Shown: positions 54,303 to 63,700 of the stretch, in pieces
How positions within the stretch are numbered: position 1 is the stretch's first letter
Layout: the number at the start of each line of letters is the position of its first letter
Assembly: GCF_036013745.1 (NCBI RefSeq)
Contig: NZ_CP107880.1
Coordinates: 5,952,001-6,016,000, forward strand
Reading direction: 5' to 3'
DNA length: 64,000 bases
Origin: Streptomyces sp. NBC_00483
GTDB taxonomy: Bacteria; Actinomycetota; Actinomycetes; Streptomycetales; Streptomycetaceae
Notes under the pieces: generated by a model
The model's input: the letters and a program-made list of their open reading frames with translations, nothing else
Told to the model about the DNA's origin: nothing
Databases searched by the model: none
Position numbers and translations under genes: made by a program

Positions 54303-54788
54303 TCAGGAGTCGGCGGGCGGCGTCGGCTGGCCGTGGCGCGCGGAGAGCGCCGAATTGAAGCGCGCGAGGAGCGCGCAGAACTGCTCGCGCTCCTGCGGCT
54401 CCCACTCCTGCGTCAACTGCGCCATCAATTCCTGCCTGGATGTGCGTACCTCGTCGAGCCGTGCCGCACCGCGCGGCGACAGCTGCAACACCACCGCACG
54501 TCCGTCCTCCGGGTGAGAGGTGCGCTTGACGAGACCCGTGTCGACGAGCGGGGCGACCTGGCGGGTCACCGTCGAGGAGTCGATCCCCATGCTCGACGCG
54601 AGCGCCTTGACGCCCATCGGGCCTTCCTTGTCGAGGCGGTTGAGCAGCAGATAGGCCGCTCGGTCCATCGAATTGCGCACCTGCCCGACCCCGCCGAGCC
54701 GGGTCTGTTCGGCGCGACGGGCGAAGACCGCCACCTCGTGCTGGAGCGTTTCGAGGAGGCCGGGGTCACCAGCGGTCGTCATGTCCAT
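54303..54788 (-). CDS. MarR-family transcriptional regulator
   Basis: A 161-aa winged-helix regulator: RAAYLLLNRLDKEG, MGVKALASSMGIDSSTVTRQVAPLVDTGLVKR, then HPEDGRAVVLQLSPRG in the wing. I chose ATG 54788 since AGGA precedes it by 4 nt; an ATG at 54809 lies upstream. MarR proteins often bind aromatic ligands and repress adjacent genes; threonine dehydratase is divergent 175 bp away, but I see no clear operator. Confidence 0.88.
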   Translation of the reverse strand: MDMTTAGDPGLLETLQHEVAVFARRAEQTRLGGVGQVRNSMDRAAYLLLNRLDKEGPMGVKALASSMGIDSSTVTRQVAPLVDTGLVKRTSHPEDGRAVVLQLSPRGAARLDEVRTSRQELMAQLTQEWEPQEREQFCALLARFNSALSARHGQPTPPADS

Positions 54789-54963
54789 CGTTTCCTGTGG
54801 TGTGGGCATGGCCGGGGGCTCACTTCATGCGTGGGTGGTGGATTGCACTGGATTGGCCCACAGGGTACGCGGCGAAAGCGCTGGCCGTACCGGCCGTGCG
54901 CAATCCGGTCTCGCAGCGTGAGCATCCCGAGAGACGCCCGCCGTGAGCTGCAAGACTTTCGTC

Positions 54964-56205
54964 ATGAGCAACAGCGCGTCTGACTACTTGCCCGCCCCGA
55001 CGCCCGCGGTCACCCTCGACGATGTCCGTGGCGCCCAGAAGATGCTTTCCGGGGTGGCACGGCTGACGTCGATGGCGCACAGCCACCACCTCTCCCAGCT
55101 GGCCGGGACGCCGGTCCACCTCAAGTGCGAGAACCTCCAGCGCACCGGATCCTTCAAGCTGCGCGGCGCCTACGTGCGGATCGCGGGCCTGCTGCCCGAG
55201 GAGCGGGCAGCCGGGGTCGTGGCCGCGAGCGCGGGCAACCACGCGCAGGGCGTGGCCCTCGCCTCCTCGCTCCTCGGCGTGCGCTCCACGGTGTTCATGC
55301 CGGTCGGCGCGCCCCTGCCGAAGGTCGCCGCGACCCGCGAGTACGGGGCCGAGGTGCGCCTGCACGGCCAGGTGGTCGACGAGACCCTCGCGGCGGCCCA
55401 GGAGTACGCGGAGCAGACAGGGGCGGTGTTCATCCACCCCTTCGACCACCCGGACGTCGTCGCGGGCCAGGGCACGCTCGGCCTGGAGATCCTGGAGCAG
55501 TGCCCGGAGGTGCGGACGATCCTGGTCGGCGTCGGCGGCGGCGGACTCGCGGCCGGCATCGCGGTCGCGGTGAAGGCGCTGCGGCCCGACGTGAAGGTGA
55601 TCGGCGTGCAGGCGGCGGGCGCGGCCGCGTACCCGCCCTCGCTGGCCGCCGGGCACCCGGTCGCGATCCAGTCCCCGTCGACGATGGCCGACGGGATCAA
55701 GGTGGGGCGGCCCGGCGACGTCCCGTTCGGGCTTGTCTCCGGCCTGGTCGACGACGTCCGTACGGTCTCGGAGGACGCGCTCTCCAGCGCGCTGCTGCTC
55801 TGCCTGGAGCGCGCCAAGCTGGTCGTCGAGCCGGCGGGCGCGAGCCCCGTGGCGGCGCTCCTCAGCGAACCCGGCGCCTTCGAGGGCCCGGTCGTCGCGC
55901 TGCTGTCCGGCGGCAACATCGACCCGCTCCTGATGCAGCGCGTCCTCACCCACGGCCTTGCCGCCGCGGGCCGCTACCTGTCGCTGCGGCTGCGTCTCAC
56001 CGACCGCCCCGGCGCCCTGGCCACGCTCCTCCAGGTGTTGTCAGTGGCCGACGCTAACGTCACCGATGTGAGCCACGTACGGACCGATCCGCGGCTCGGG
56101 CTCACGGAGGCGGAGGTGGAGCTGCACCTGGAGACCAAGGGTCCCGCGCACTGCACCGAGGTCGGCACGGCGCTGCGGGAGGCGGGCTACACCGTCATCG
56201 AGTAA
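54964..56205 (+). CDS. ilvA: Threonine dehydratase (threonine ammonia-lyase)
   Basis: A 413-aa PLP enzyme that deaminates threonine to 2-oxobutanoate for isoleucine synthesis or catabolism. PLP Lys65 lies in QRTGSFKLRGAY; the glycine loop is VGVGGGGLAAGI; a C-terminal ACT-like domain (about 335-413, LRLTDRPGALATLLQVL) suggests amino-acid regulation. The single short ACT-like domain and length fit the catabolic/type II group. GTG at 54943 is a possible alternative start. Confidence 0.92.
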   Translation: MSNSASDYLPAPTPAVTLDDVRGAQKMLSGVARLTSMAHSHHLSQLAGTPVHLKCENLQRTGSFKLRGAYVRIAGLLPEERAAGVVAASAGNHAQGVALASSLLGVRSTVFMPVGAPLPKVAATREYGAEVRLHGQVVDETLAAAQEYAEQTGAVFIHPFDHPDVVAGQGTLGLEILEQCPEVRTILVGVGGGGLAAGIAVAVKALRPDVKVIGVQAAGAAAYPPSLAAGHPVAIQSPSTMADGIKVGRPGDVPFGLVSGLVDDVRTVSEDALSSALLLCLERAKLVVEPAGASPVAALLSEPGAFEGPVVALLSGGNIDPLLMQRVLTHGLAAAGRYLSLRLRLTDRPGALATLLQVLSVADANVTDVSHVRTDPRLGLTEAEVELHLETKGPAHCTEVGTALREAGYTVIE

Positions 56206-56298
56206 TTCCGTGGCGGTACGCGATACATCGCGATAGTGTGTGGCGCGCTTCACCCGTTCGCCGGGCACGTACGGCCCGGCAAATTTACACTTTCTCCA

Positions 56299-56331
56299 CG
56301 TAAGGCTGCGTAAGTCACGTAACGCCGCGTA
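56299..56331 (+). promoter_or_regulatory. Four phased CGTA elements upstream of the DrrAB-type exporter
   Basis: CGTA occurs at 56299, 56309, 56318 and 56328, at 10-, 9- and 10-bp spacing (about one helical turn), just upstream of the exporter start. A CGCGATA-CAT-CGCGATA direct repeat lies further upstream (about 56216-56235). Candidate binding sites for a regulator. Confidence 0.45.
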
Positions 56332-56378
56332 CGCGGGCACAGCACGCATCAGGTAACACCCACACACTGGGGGAACCA

Positions 56379-57377
56379 ATGCCAGGCGCCATCTACGCCG
56401 AAGGTCTGGTGAAGACCTTCGGCGATGTAAGGGCTCTGGACGGCGTCGATCTGGACGTACCGGAGGGCACCGTCCTCGGCCTGCTGGGGCCGAACGGGGC
56501 GGGGAAGACGACGGCGGTGCGCTGCCTGACGACCCTGCTCACGCCGGACAGTGGCAAGGCGGTCGTCGCGGGCATCGACGTACTGAAGAACCCGAACGAA
56601 GTGCGGCGCTCCATCGGCCTGTCCGGCCAGTTCGCCGCGGTCGACGAATATCTGACGGGGCGCGAGAACCTGCAGATGGTCGGGCAGCTCTACCAGCTGT
56701 CCAAGAAGGACGCCAAGAAGCGGTCCGTCGAACTCCTCGAGCGCTTCCACCTCGTGGACGCCGCCGACCGCCCCTCCAAGACGTACTCGGGTGGCATGCG
56801 CCGCAGGCTCGACCTCGCGGCCGCCCTCGTCGTCTCCCCGCCGGTGATGTTCATGGACGAGCCGACGACCGGCCTCGACCCGTACAACCGGCAGCAGCTG
56901 TGGGAGGTGATCCAGGAACTGGTCGCCGGCGGTACGACGCTGCTGCTCACGACCCAGTACCTGGAAGAGGCCGACCACCTGGCGCACGACATCTGCGTCG
57001 TGGACCACGGCCGCGTCATCGCCCGCGGCACCGCCGACCAGCTCAAGGCGCAGACCGGCGGCGAGCGCGTCGAGGTCGTGGTGCACGAGCGGGAGCACAT
57101 CACTGCGGCCCGGGAGATCCTGGCCGGCTTCGGCAAGGGCGAGGCCGCCGTCGACGAGCACACCCGCAAGCTGACCGTCCCGGTCACCGGCGGCGCGAAG
57201 CTCCTCGCCGAGGTCATCCGCGACCTGGACGCGCGCGGCATCGAGATCGACGACATCGGCCTGCGCCGCCCGACCCTGGACGACGTGTTCATCTCGCTGA
57301 CCGGCCATGTCGCCGAGGAGGCGGACGCGGCCGATGCGGCCGATGCGACCGAGGAGACGAAGGGGGCGAAGCAATGA
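56379..57377 (+). CDS. ABC transporter ATP-binding protein (DrrA family)
   Basis: A 332-aa ATPase of the daunorubicin-resistance (DrrA) type. Walker A GPNGAGKTTAVR, signature YSGGMRRRLDLAAAL, Walker B VMFMDEPTTGLDP and the DrrA-type C-terminal region (DDIGLRRPTLDDVFISLTGH) are present. The GGGGGAACC before ATG 56379 gives a ribosome-binding site. Its stop overlaps the permease ATG as ATGA. Exports hydrophobic drugs or lipids; substrate unknown. Confidence 0.93.
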   Translation: MPGAIYAEGLVKTFGDVRALDGVDLDVPEGTVLGLLGPNGAGKTTAVRCLTTLLTPDSGKAVVAGIDVLKNPNEVRRSIGLSGQFAAVDEYLTGRENLQMVGQLYQLSKKDAKKRSVELLERFHLVDAADRPSKTYSGGMRRRLDLAAALVVSPPVMFMDEPTTGLDPYNRQQLWEVIQELVAGGTTLLLTTQYLEEADHLAHDICVVDHGRVIARGTADQLKAQTGGERVEVVVHEREHITAAREILAGFGKGEAAVDEHTRKLTVPVTGGAKLLAEVIRDLDARGIEIDDIGLRRPTLDDVFISLTGHVAEEADAADAADATEETKGAKQ

Positions 57378-58180
57378 GCGCCTGGAACGACTCCCTGGTC
57401 ATAGGCAAGCGCAACCTGATCCGGATGACCCGGATCCCCGAGATGATCCTGTTCGGGATCATCCAGCCGGTGATGTTCGTGGTCCTGTTCACGTACGTCT
57501 TCGGCGGCTCGATCGCCATCCCGGGCGCCGGAGTCAGTGCCGACGCCTACAAGGAATTCCTGATGGCCGGCATCTTCGCCCAGACCGTCACCTTCGCCAC
57601 GGCGGGCGCCGGCGCGGGCATCGCGGACGACATGCACAAGGGCCTCATCGACCGGTTCCGCTCGCTGCCCATGGCGCGCGGCGCCGTGCTCACCGGCCGC
57701 ACCCTCGCCGACCTGGTGCAGACGGCGGTGACGCTGGCCGTGCTCGCGGTGGTGGCGCTGCTCGTCGGCTGGCGCACGCACGAGAACCTCGGCAAGGTCC
57801 TGGCCGGGTTCGGCCTGCTCCTGCTGCTCGGGTACGCGTTCACGTGGATCGGCGCGCTGATCGGCCTGTCGGTGCGCACCCCGGAGGCGGCGACCTCCGG
57901 CGGCCTGATCTGGCTCTTCCCGCTGACGTTCATCTCGAACGCGTTCGTGCCGGTCAACGGCATGCCGAAGTTCCTTCAGTACATCGCGGAATGGAACCCC
58001 TTCAGCGCCACGGTGGCGGCGGCCCGCGAGCTGTTCGGCAACACGATCGAAGGCGTACCGAAGTCGGTGACCGGTGCCTGGCCCATGGAGCACCCGGTCT
58101 GGGCCTCCCTGATCTGGTCGGTCCTGATCATCCTGGCCTTCCGCACCCTCGCGGTGCGCAAGTACCGCAAGGCGGCCTGA
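57374..58180 (+). CDS. ABC transporter permease (DrrB family)
   Basis: A 268-aa permease of the ABC-2 type with six helices and the DrrB/ABC-2 signature (GLIDRFRSLPMARGAVLTGRTLADL; IWLFPLTFISNAFVPVNGMP). It overlaps the DrrA-type ATPase gene by ATGA and is probably part of the same exporter. After its stop the 17-bp GGCGGCCTGACACATGA is duplicated before the terminator. Confidence 0.93.
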   Translation: MSAWNDSLVIGKRNLIRMTRIPEMILFGIIQPVMFVVLFTYVFGGSIAIPGAGVSADAYKEFLMAGIFAQTVTFATAGAGAGIADDMHKGLIDRFRSLPMARGAVLTGRTLADLVQTAVTLAVLAVVALLVGWRTHENLGKVLAGFGLLLLLGYAFTWIGALIGLSVRTPEAATSGGLIWLFPLTFISNAFVPVNGMPKFLQYIAEWNPFSATVAAARELFGNTIEGVPKSVTGAWPMEHPVWASLIWSVLIILAFRTLAVRKYRKAA

Positions 58181-58196
58181 CACATGAAGGCGGCCT

Positions 58197-58250
58197 GACA
58201 CATGAGTGGGGCCCCGCGGCGTGCGTGCCGCGGGGCCCCACTCATGTGTC
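58197..58250. terminator. 24-bp-stem terminator between DrrB and greA
   Basis: GACACATGAGTGGGGCCCCG... and its perfect complement with a 6-nt loop, between the convergent permease and greA genes. Confidence 0.9.
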
Positions 58251-58259
58251 TGCAGTGCG

Positions 58260-58757
58260 TCAGCCGCTGAAGGGCTCCGCCTTGAGGATCCTGACCGAGG
58301 CCTTCTTGCCGTTCGGCAGCTCGTAGTCCACGTCCTCGCCCACCTTGTGGCCGTTGACCCCCGTGCCGAGCGGGGACTGCGGCGAGTACGTCTCGAAGTC
58401 GCTGCTCGCGTACTCGCGCGAGGCGAGCAGGAACTCCAGGGTGTCGTCCTCGTCGCCATCGAAGGCGATCGTGACAACCATGCCGGGCGCGACGACGCCG
58501 GTCGCCGCCGGGGCCTCGCCGACCTTGGCCCTCTCCAGCAGCTGGGTCAGCTGGCGGATGCGGAGCTCCTGCTTGCCCTGCTCCTCCTTGGCCGCGTGGT
58601 ACCCGCCGTTCTCCCGCAGGTCGCCCTCCTCGCGCGCAGCGGCGATCTTCTGAGTGATCTCCTCGCGCGCGGGACCAGACAGGTACGCCAGCTCGTCCTT
58701 GAGCTTGGTGTACGCCTCCTGCGTCAGCCAGGTGACGTCTTCGCTGGTCTGGGTCAC
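58260..58757 (-). CDS. greA: Transcription elongation factor GreA
   Basis: A 165-aa factor that stimulates RNA polymerase to cleave backtracked RNA. The coiled-coil N-terminal domain (LTQEAYTKLKDELAYL, REEGDLRENGGYHAAKEEQGKQELRIRQL) carries the acidic tip GDLRENGGYHAAKE; the C-terminal FKBP-like domain has SPLGTGVNGHKVGE. I chose the GTG at 58757 with GAGGAG upstream; an ATG at 58793 is less likely. Confidence 0.95.
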   Translation of the reverse strand: MTQTSEDVTWLTQEAYTKLKDELAYLSGPAREEITQKIAAAREEGDLRENGGYHAAKEEQGKQELRIRQLTQLLERAKVGEAPAATGVVAPGMVVTIAFDGDEDDTLEFLLASREYASSDFETYSPQSPLGTGVNGHKVGEDVDYELPNGKKASVRILKAEPFSG

Positions 58758-58936
58758 AGGTCGCTCCTCGTAGGTACTGGGTATACAAAGCATCGCCCTA
58801 CTCAGAAGGATGTTCCCTACTGAGTGGGCGAAACCACGAGCCTAACAATTCAGGCGTGAAAGGGGGAGGACAAAAGGCATCAGCGTTGCGTCGGCGCAGG
58901 TCAGCGCCCGCCGTTTCGCCGACCTCGTATCGACAA

Positions 58937-59341
58937 TCAGTCGGCGTGACAGCCCAGGAGCTCGGCGGTCGTGCCGTCGCCCGTCGTCTTCAGAGTGACG
59001 ACCTTGTCGATCCGCTCGGTCTTCTGGTCGAAGCGGAAGTCGGCGCGTCCCACCTCGGCGCCGGCGGCGTCCTGCGAGCGGATCGTGCAGTAGCCGGTGG
59101 CGTCGGTGTCCTTGCGGATCTCCAGGTGCGCCTGGACGTTGTTCTTGTTCGTGTCGAAGGCGATGACCTCGCCGCTGAACTTGCTTCCGCCGACGACGTA
59201 GTACCAGCCGAACCAGATCATCAGCGCCGCGAACAGGGCGCCGAGAATGATTCCGGTGATCTTCAGCTTGCGGTCGGCACGGGCGTCGGCGGAGCGCGAG
59301 GATCCGTATCGGCCCTCGGGCAGCTGCTGCACGGCGCTCAT
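58937..59341 (-). CDS. DUF4307-family membrane protein
   Basis: A 134-aa protein: cytoplasmic Arg-rich N-terminus, one helix (ITGIILGALFAALMIWFGWYYVV) and an external beta-rich domain with two Cys (GYCTIRS, LLGCHAD) that may form a disulfide. It fits DUF4307, commonly next to greA and mca in actinobacteria. A good promoter lies upstream (59410-59437). Function unknown. Confidence 0.87.
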   Translation of the reverse strand: MSAVQQLPEGRYGSSRSADARADRKLKITGIILGALFAALMIWFGWYYVVGGSKFSGEVIAFDTNKNNVQAHLEIRKDTDATGYCTIRSQDAAGAEVGRADFRFDQKTERIDKVVTLKTTGDGTTAELLGCHAD

Positions 59342-59409
59342 CCGCCAGTTCCTCTCGCATCGCCCGGCATGTTCCCGGGCACCGGAATTTTCCGCCCCCC
59401 GGTTCCGTC

Positions 59410-59437
59410 ACTATAGAAGTCGCCCATTGCACTCCAA
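59410..59437 (-). promoter_or_regulatory. Consensus-like promoter for the DUF4307 gene
   Basis: Minus-strand TTGGAG-N16-TATAGT, close to the principal sigma factor (HrdB) consensus, about 70 nt before the DUF4307 start. Confidence 0.65.
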
Positions 59438-59474
59438 GCACCCGGGCGTCCCATAACTGACCGAGGATCTTGTC

Positions 59475-60356
59475 TTGACTGAGCAGCTGCGACTGATGGC
59501 CGTTCACGCCCACCCCGACGACGAGTCGTCGAAGGGCGCGGCCACCATGGCCAAGTACGTGTCCGAGGGGGTGGACGTACACGTAGTGACCTGCACGGGC
59601 GGCGAGCGCGGCTCCATCCTCAACCCGAAGCTCCAGGGCGACAAGTACGTCGAGAAGAACATCCGGGAGGTGCGCCGCAAGGAGATGGACGAGGCGCGCG
59701 AGATCCTCGGCGTCAAGCAGGACTGGCTGGGCTTCGTCGACTCGGGGCTGCCCGAGGGCGACCCGCTGCCGCCGCTGCCGGAGGGCTGCTTCGCCCTGGA
59801 GGACGTCGACCACGCGGCCGGCGCCCTGGTCAAGCAGATCCGCACCTTCCGTCCGCAGGTCATCACGACCTACGACGAGAACGGCGGCTACCCGCACCCC
59901 GACCACATCATGACCCACAAGATCACGATGGTGGCCTTCGACGGTGCGGCCGACGCCGAGAAGTACCCCGAGGACGAGTTCGGCCCCGTCTACCAGCCGA
60001 AGAAGCTCTACTACAACCAGGGCTTCAACCGGCCGCGCACCGAGGCGCTGCACAACGCGCTGCTCGACCGCGGCATGGAGTCCCCGTACGGGGACTGGCT
60101 CAAGCGCTGGGACGAGTTCGCGCGGGTCGAGCGCACGCTTACCACGCACATTCCGTGCGCCGACTTCTTCGGGATCCGCGACAAGGCGCTGATCGCGCAC
60201 GCCACGCAGATCGACCCCGACGGCGGCTGGTTCCGCGTGCCGATGGACATCCAGCAGGAGGTCTGGCCGACGGAGGAGTACGAGCTCGCGAAGTCGCTCG
60301 TCGATACCTCCCTCCCCGAGGACGACCTCTTCGCGGGCATCCGACACAATGCCTGA
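59475..60356 (+). CDS. mca: Mycothiol S-conjugate amidase
   Basis: A 293-aa zinc amidase that cleaves mycothiol-toxin conjugates to give a mercapturic acid and glucosaminyl inositol. The metal motif HAHPDDES starts at His11, and further ligands lie in NGGYPHPDH. It belongs to the PIG-L/MshB fold and, because of KSLVDTSLPEDDLFAG-type C-terminus and length, to Mca, not MshB. TTG start at 59475. Overlaps the next small gene by 8 nt. Confidence 0.94.
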   Translation: MTEQLRLMAVHAHPDDESSKGAATMAKYVSEGVDVHVVTCTGGERGSILNPKLQGDKYVEKNIREVRRKEMDEAREILGVKQDWLGFVDSGLPEGDPLPPLPEGCFALEDVDHAAGALVKQIRTFRPQVITTYDENGGYPHPDHIMTHKITMVAFDGAADAEKYPEDEFGPVYQPKKLYYNQGFNRPRTEALHNALLDRGMESPYGDWLKRWDEFARVERTLTTHIPCADFFGIRDKALIAHATQIDPDGGWFRVPMDIQQEVWPTEEYELAKSLVDTSLPEDDLFAGIRHNA

Positions 60357-60591
60357 TGTGAACGCGAATCTGGCATTGACCCATCTCGTCCCCCTTGCCG
60401 CTAAGGAGGTCGACGAGAACAAGGTGACTCCGGGCGTGCTCGGCTTCATCGTCTTCGCCGTGATGGCCGTCGCGGTCTGGGGCCTGATGAAGTCGATGAA
60501 CAAGCACATGGGCAAGGTCGACTTCAAGGAGAAGTCGGACGAGCCCGCCGGTGCGACGAGCGGCAAGGACGCCGGGCAGAAGTCCGCCTGA
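60349..60591 (+). CDS. Small single-pass membrane protein after mca
   Basis: An 80-aa protein: polar N-terminus, one hydrophobic helix (PGVLGFIVFAVMAVAVWGLM) and a Lys/Glu/Gly-rich tail. It starts inside the end of mca (8-nt overlap), so it is probably co-translated. Similar proteins follow mca in other Streptomyces as I recall. Function unknown. Confidence 0.8.
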   Translation: MPDVNANLALTHLVPLAAKEVDENKVTPGVLGFIVFAVMAVAVWGLMKSMNKHMGKVDFKEKSDEPAGATSGKDAGQKSA

Positions 60592-60600
60592 ACCTGCCGT

Positions 60601-60630
60601 CGGCCCCGCGCACGAGAGCGCGCGGGGCCG
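60601..60630. terminator. Terminator hairpin after the mca operon
   Basis: Stem CGGCCCCGCGC / GCGCGGGGCCG with an 8-nt loop. It is followed by a near-perfect duplicated CCCCGTCTG(T/C)CATGT. Confidence 0.8.
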
Positions 60631-60714
60631 TTGCGCTGTCCGTCGCGCGCCCCCGTCTGTCATGTCCCCGTCTGCCATGTCCGGGACGGGGAGCCGTGCG
60701 GGGGCGCGCCCGGC

Positions 60715-63700
60715 CTACGACCGCTGTGCCTCCTTGGCGACGCCCATCACGTCCCGCGAGTGCCGGTTCGGGACCATGCCGAGGCGCCAGGCCTGCCAGC
60801 CGTCGTCCAGGTCCAGGCCCCGCTCGAGCATCAACTGGTACGCCTCCACGTAGTCGTCGAGCTTTCCGTCGCGGGCCGGATGCGTGGCCCGGGTGAGCTG
60901 GGACAGCTCCTCCTGGGCGACCGCCGTGCCGATCTCCGAACCGCCGGGGGAGGCGTACGGCAGGAGAGTGCAGCGCAGGAACGTCGCCCAGTCCTCGCCC
61001 CTGCGGTCCTCGTACCCGGCGAAGATGGCCCCCGCCTCCTCGCACAGCTCCATCGCCTGCGCGAGCCGCGCGTTGCCCGCGTCGACCACCGCGAGCTCCA
61101 GGCACGTCCACGCCTCGCCGTGCGGCACGCCGATGCGCTGGAAGTCGGCGCGGGCGTCGACCAGGAGCTGCCGTGCGAAGCCGGAGTTGCGCAGCGAGCC
61201 CGTCTGCGCGGCCCGTTCGTCGCGGGTGACGCGCGCCGAGTGGTGGCGGGCGCAGGCCAGGCCGTAGACGTCGCGCATCCGGGAGAACATCGTGCGCGAG
61301 CGTTCGAGTTCCCGCACCGCCTTGTCGAGGTCGCCGGTCTCCTCCAGGGCCTGGCCCAGGTAGTAGTACGTCCACGCCTCGCCGCGCGCGTCCTCGTTCT
61401 CACGGTGCCGGGAGGCCGCCTGACGCAGGCCGTCGACCGCCGCGGAGGCCTCGCCGTCCATGAGCCGGGCGCGGGCCAGCTCGGTCAGCGCCCAGGCCTG
61501 GCCGCGGCCGTCGCGGGTCTGCCCGTACAGATCGAGCGCCTCCCGCAGCTCCTCCTCCGCACGCGGCACGTTGCCCATCCGCAGGCAGAGCTGGCCGAGC
61601 TGGAAGTGCGCCCACGCCTCGCCGTGCAGCGACTCGTTCTCGCGGTGCAGGGCGAACGCGTCGGTGAGCAGGGCGAGCGACGTGCGTACGTTCGCGCGGT
61701 CGCGCTCGACCGCCGCGAGCGCGTGCAGCGTCCAGCCGCGGTCGCCCTTCGTCTCCGGCGTCGTCTGAAGGTCGAGCGCCTCCTGCAACCGCCCGGCCGC
61801 CTCGGTGAGTTGGCCCTGGTGGTGCAGGGTGATGCCGAGGGAGCACAGCGCGCGGCCCTCGCCCGCCCTGTGGTGCGCCTCGCGGTAGAGGTCGACCACC
61901 GAGGACAGCGTCGTCCGCGCCTTGTCGAGCTCGCCGAGCTGGCGGGCCGCGATACCCGTGCGCCACTGGACCGAGCGCATGAGCAGGCCCTGGTCGATGG
62001 ATTGCGCCAGCTCCTGGATCTCGCCGAGCCGGTAGAGGTCGCCGCGCAGCAGGCAGTAGTCGCACAGAGCGCCGAGCAGGCCGAGCACAGCGTCCTGGTT
62101 GACGCCCTCCGCGTGCCGCAGCGCCGCCGTGATGAAGCTCGACTCGTCGTCGAGCCAGCGCAGCGCCGCGTCCAGGGACGTGAAGCCGTGCGGCCCGGTC
62201 TGGCCCGCGCGCGTCGACATGTTGCCGTCGACCAGGCGGATCACCGAGTCGGCCAGATCCGCGTAGTTCTGGATCAGGCGCTCCTGCGCGGCCGTGCGCT
62301 CCGCGGGCTCCTCCTCGTCGGCGAGGCGGGCCTGGGCGAAGGCGCGGACGAGGTCGTGCAGGCGGTAGCGGCTGCCGCGCACGTGGTCGACGAGCCCGGC
62401 GTTCGCGAGCGCCGACAGATGCCGCGTCGCCTCCGCGCTGGTGGTGGCGAGCAGCGCGGCAGCGGCGGCCGCGCCGAGCGAGGCGCGCCCGGCGAGCGCG
62501 AGCCGCCGCAGCAGCCGCCTGCCCTGCTCGGACTGGTCGGTGTAGCGCAGCCACAGCACCCGCTCGACCGGGTCCACGGGCCCGTACGCGCCCAGGTCGG
62601 CGGCGAGCTGACGCGTCGTACGCGGCCCGATCGCGGAGCCCGCGACGCGCAGCGCCAGCGGCAGGCCGCCGCACAACTCCCGTACGGCATCGGAGGATTC
62701 GGCATCATAGGGGCCGCTCGGATCCTCCGCGGCCTCCCGCAGCAGCTCCTCCGCGCCCGCCGCGTCGAGCGCCTGCACCGGCAGGTGGTGCACCCAGGCG
62801 GGCGTGTCGTTGCCGAGTTCGAGCGGCTCACGCGCGGTGACGATCACGAGGCTGTCGGACCGCTCGGGAACGAGCGTACGCACCTGCTCCGCGCCCGCCG
62901 CGTCGTCGAGCACGATCGTCACCGGCAGCCCGGTCAGATGCTGGTGATACAGCTCGCTGAGCCGCTTGACCTGCTGTTCCTGCGAGGACCGCTCACGGAA
63001 GAGCAGCTGCTCGCGCGGTGCTCCGAGCCGGTTCAGGAGGTGCAGCAGGGCGTCCCGCGTGGGCAGCGGCGGCGCGTCCGGGCGGTCGCCGCGCAGATCC
63101 ACCACGCACGCCCCGCGGAACTGGTCCCGCAGGTCGTGCGCCGCGCGCACCGCGAGCGTCGTACGCCCCGAACCCGGGTCCCCGTGCAGCACGACGACGG
63201 TCGGCCGGGTCTCGGTGCTGGCCCGCGCCGCGTGCACCCACTGCGCGATCTGCGACATGGCGACCCGCCGGCCGGCGAACGGCCCCTCGGGCTCAGGCAG
63301 TTGACCGAAGGACTGCTCAAGCACGCTCCGCCGCCGCGCGGCCGCGCTCTTGTCGGTGCGGCGCAGTTGAGGCGTCGGCTTGTTCGAGCCGCCCGCCCCC
63401 GTCGACGCCGCGAGCACCCGCTGCTGATCGAGGAACGGCCTGATGCCCCGCACTTCCAGCGCGGTCAGCCACTGCAGCCGCAGCTGCTCCGGCCCGCCCG
63501 GTTGATTGCGCGCCCCGGCGCTGCGGCTCGCCGCCGGCACGTGCGAAGCGGTCACCTTCGCGACGGTCGCGGCGGACCCCAGTACGGCGACGGCGACACC
63601 GGCGCCCACGGCCGTCCCGGTCCCCACCCCGAGCACCAGATCCGCCACGCACGCGGTGACGGCACCAACCCCCGCCACCATCAGCGGAGTTGACCCGCCC

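Noticed and set aside
60631..63693. 1020-codon plus-strand open frame opposite the NB-ARC/TPR gene
   Set aside because: Low-complexity Arg/Leu/Val-rich composition; the minus strand carries clear P-loop and TPR motifs.
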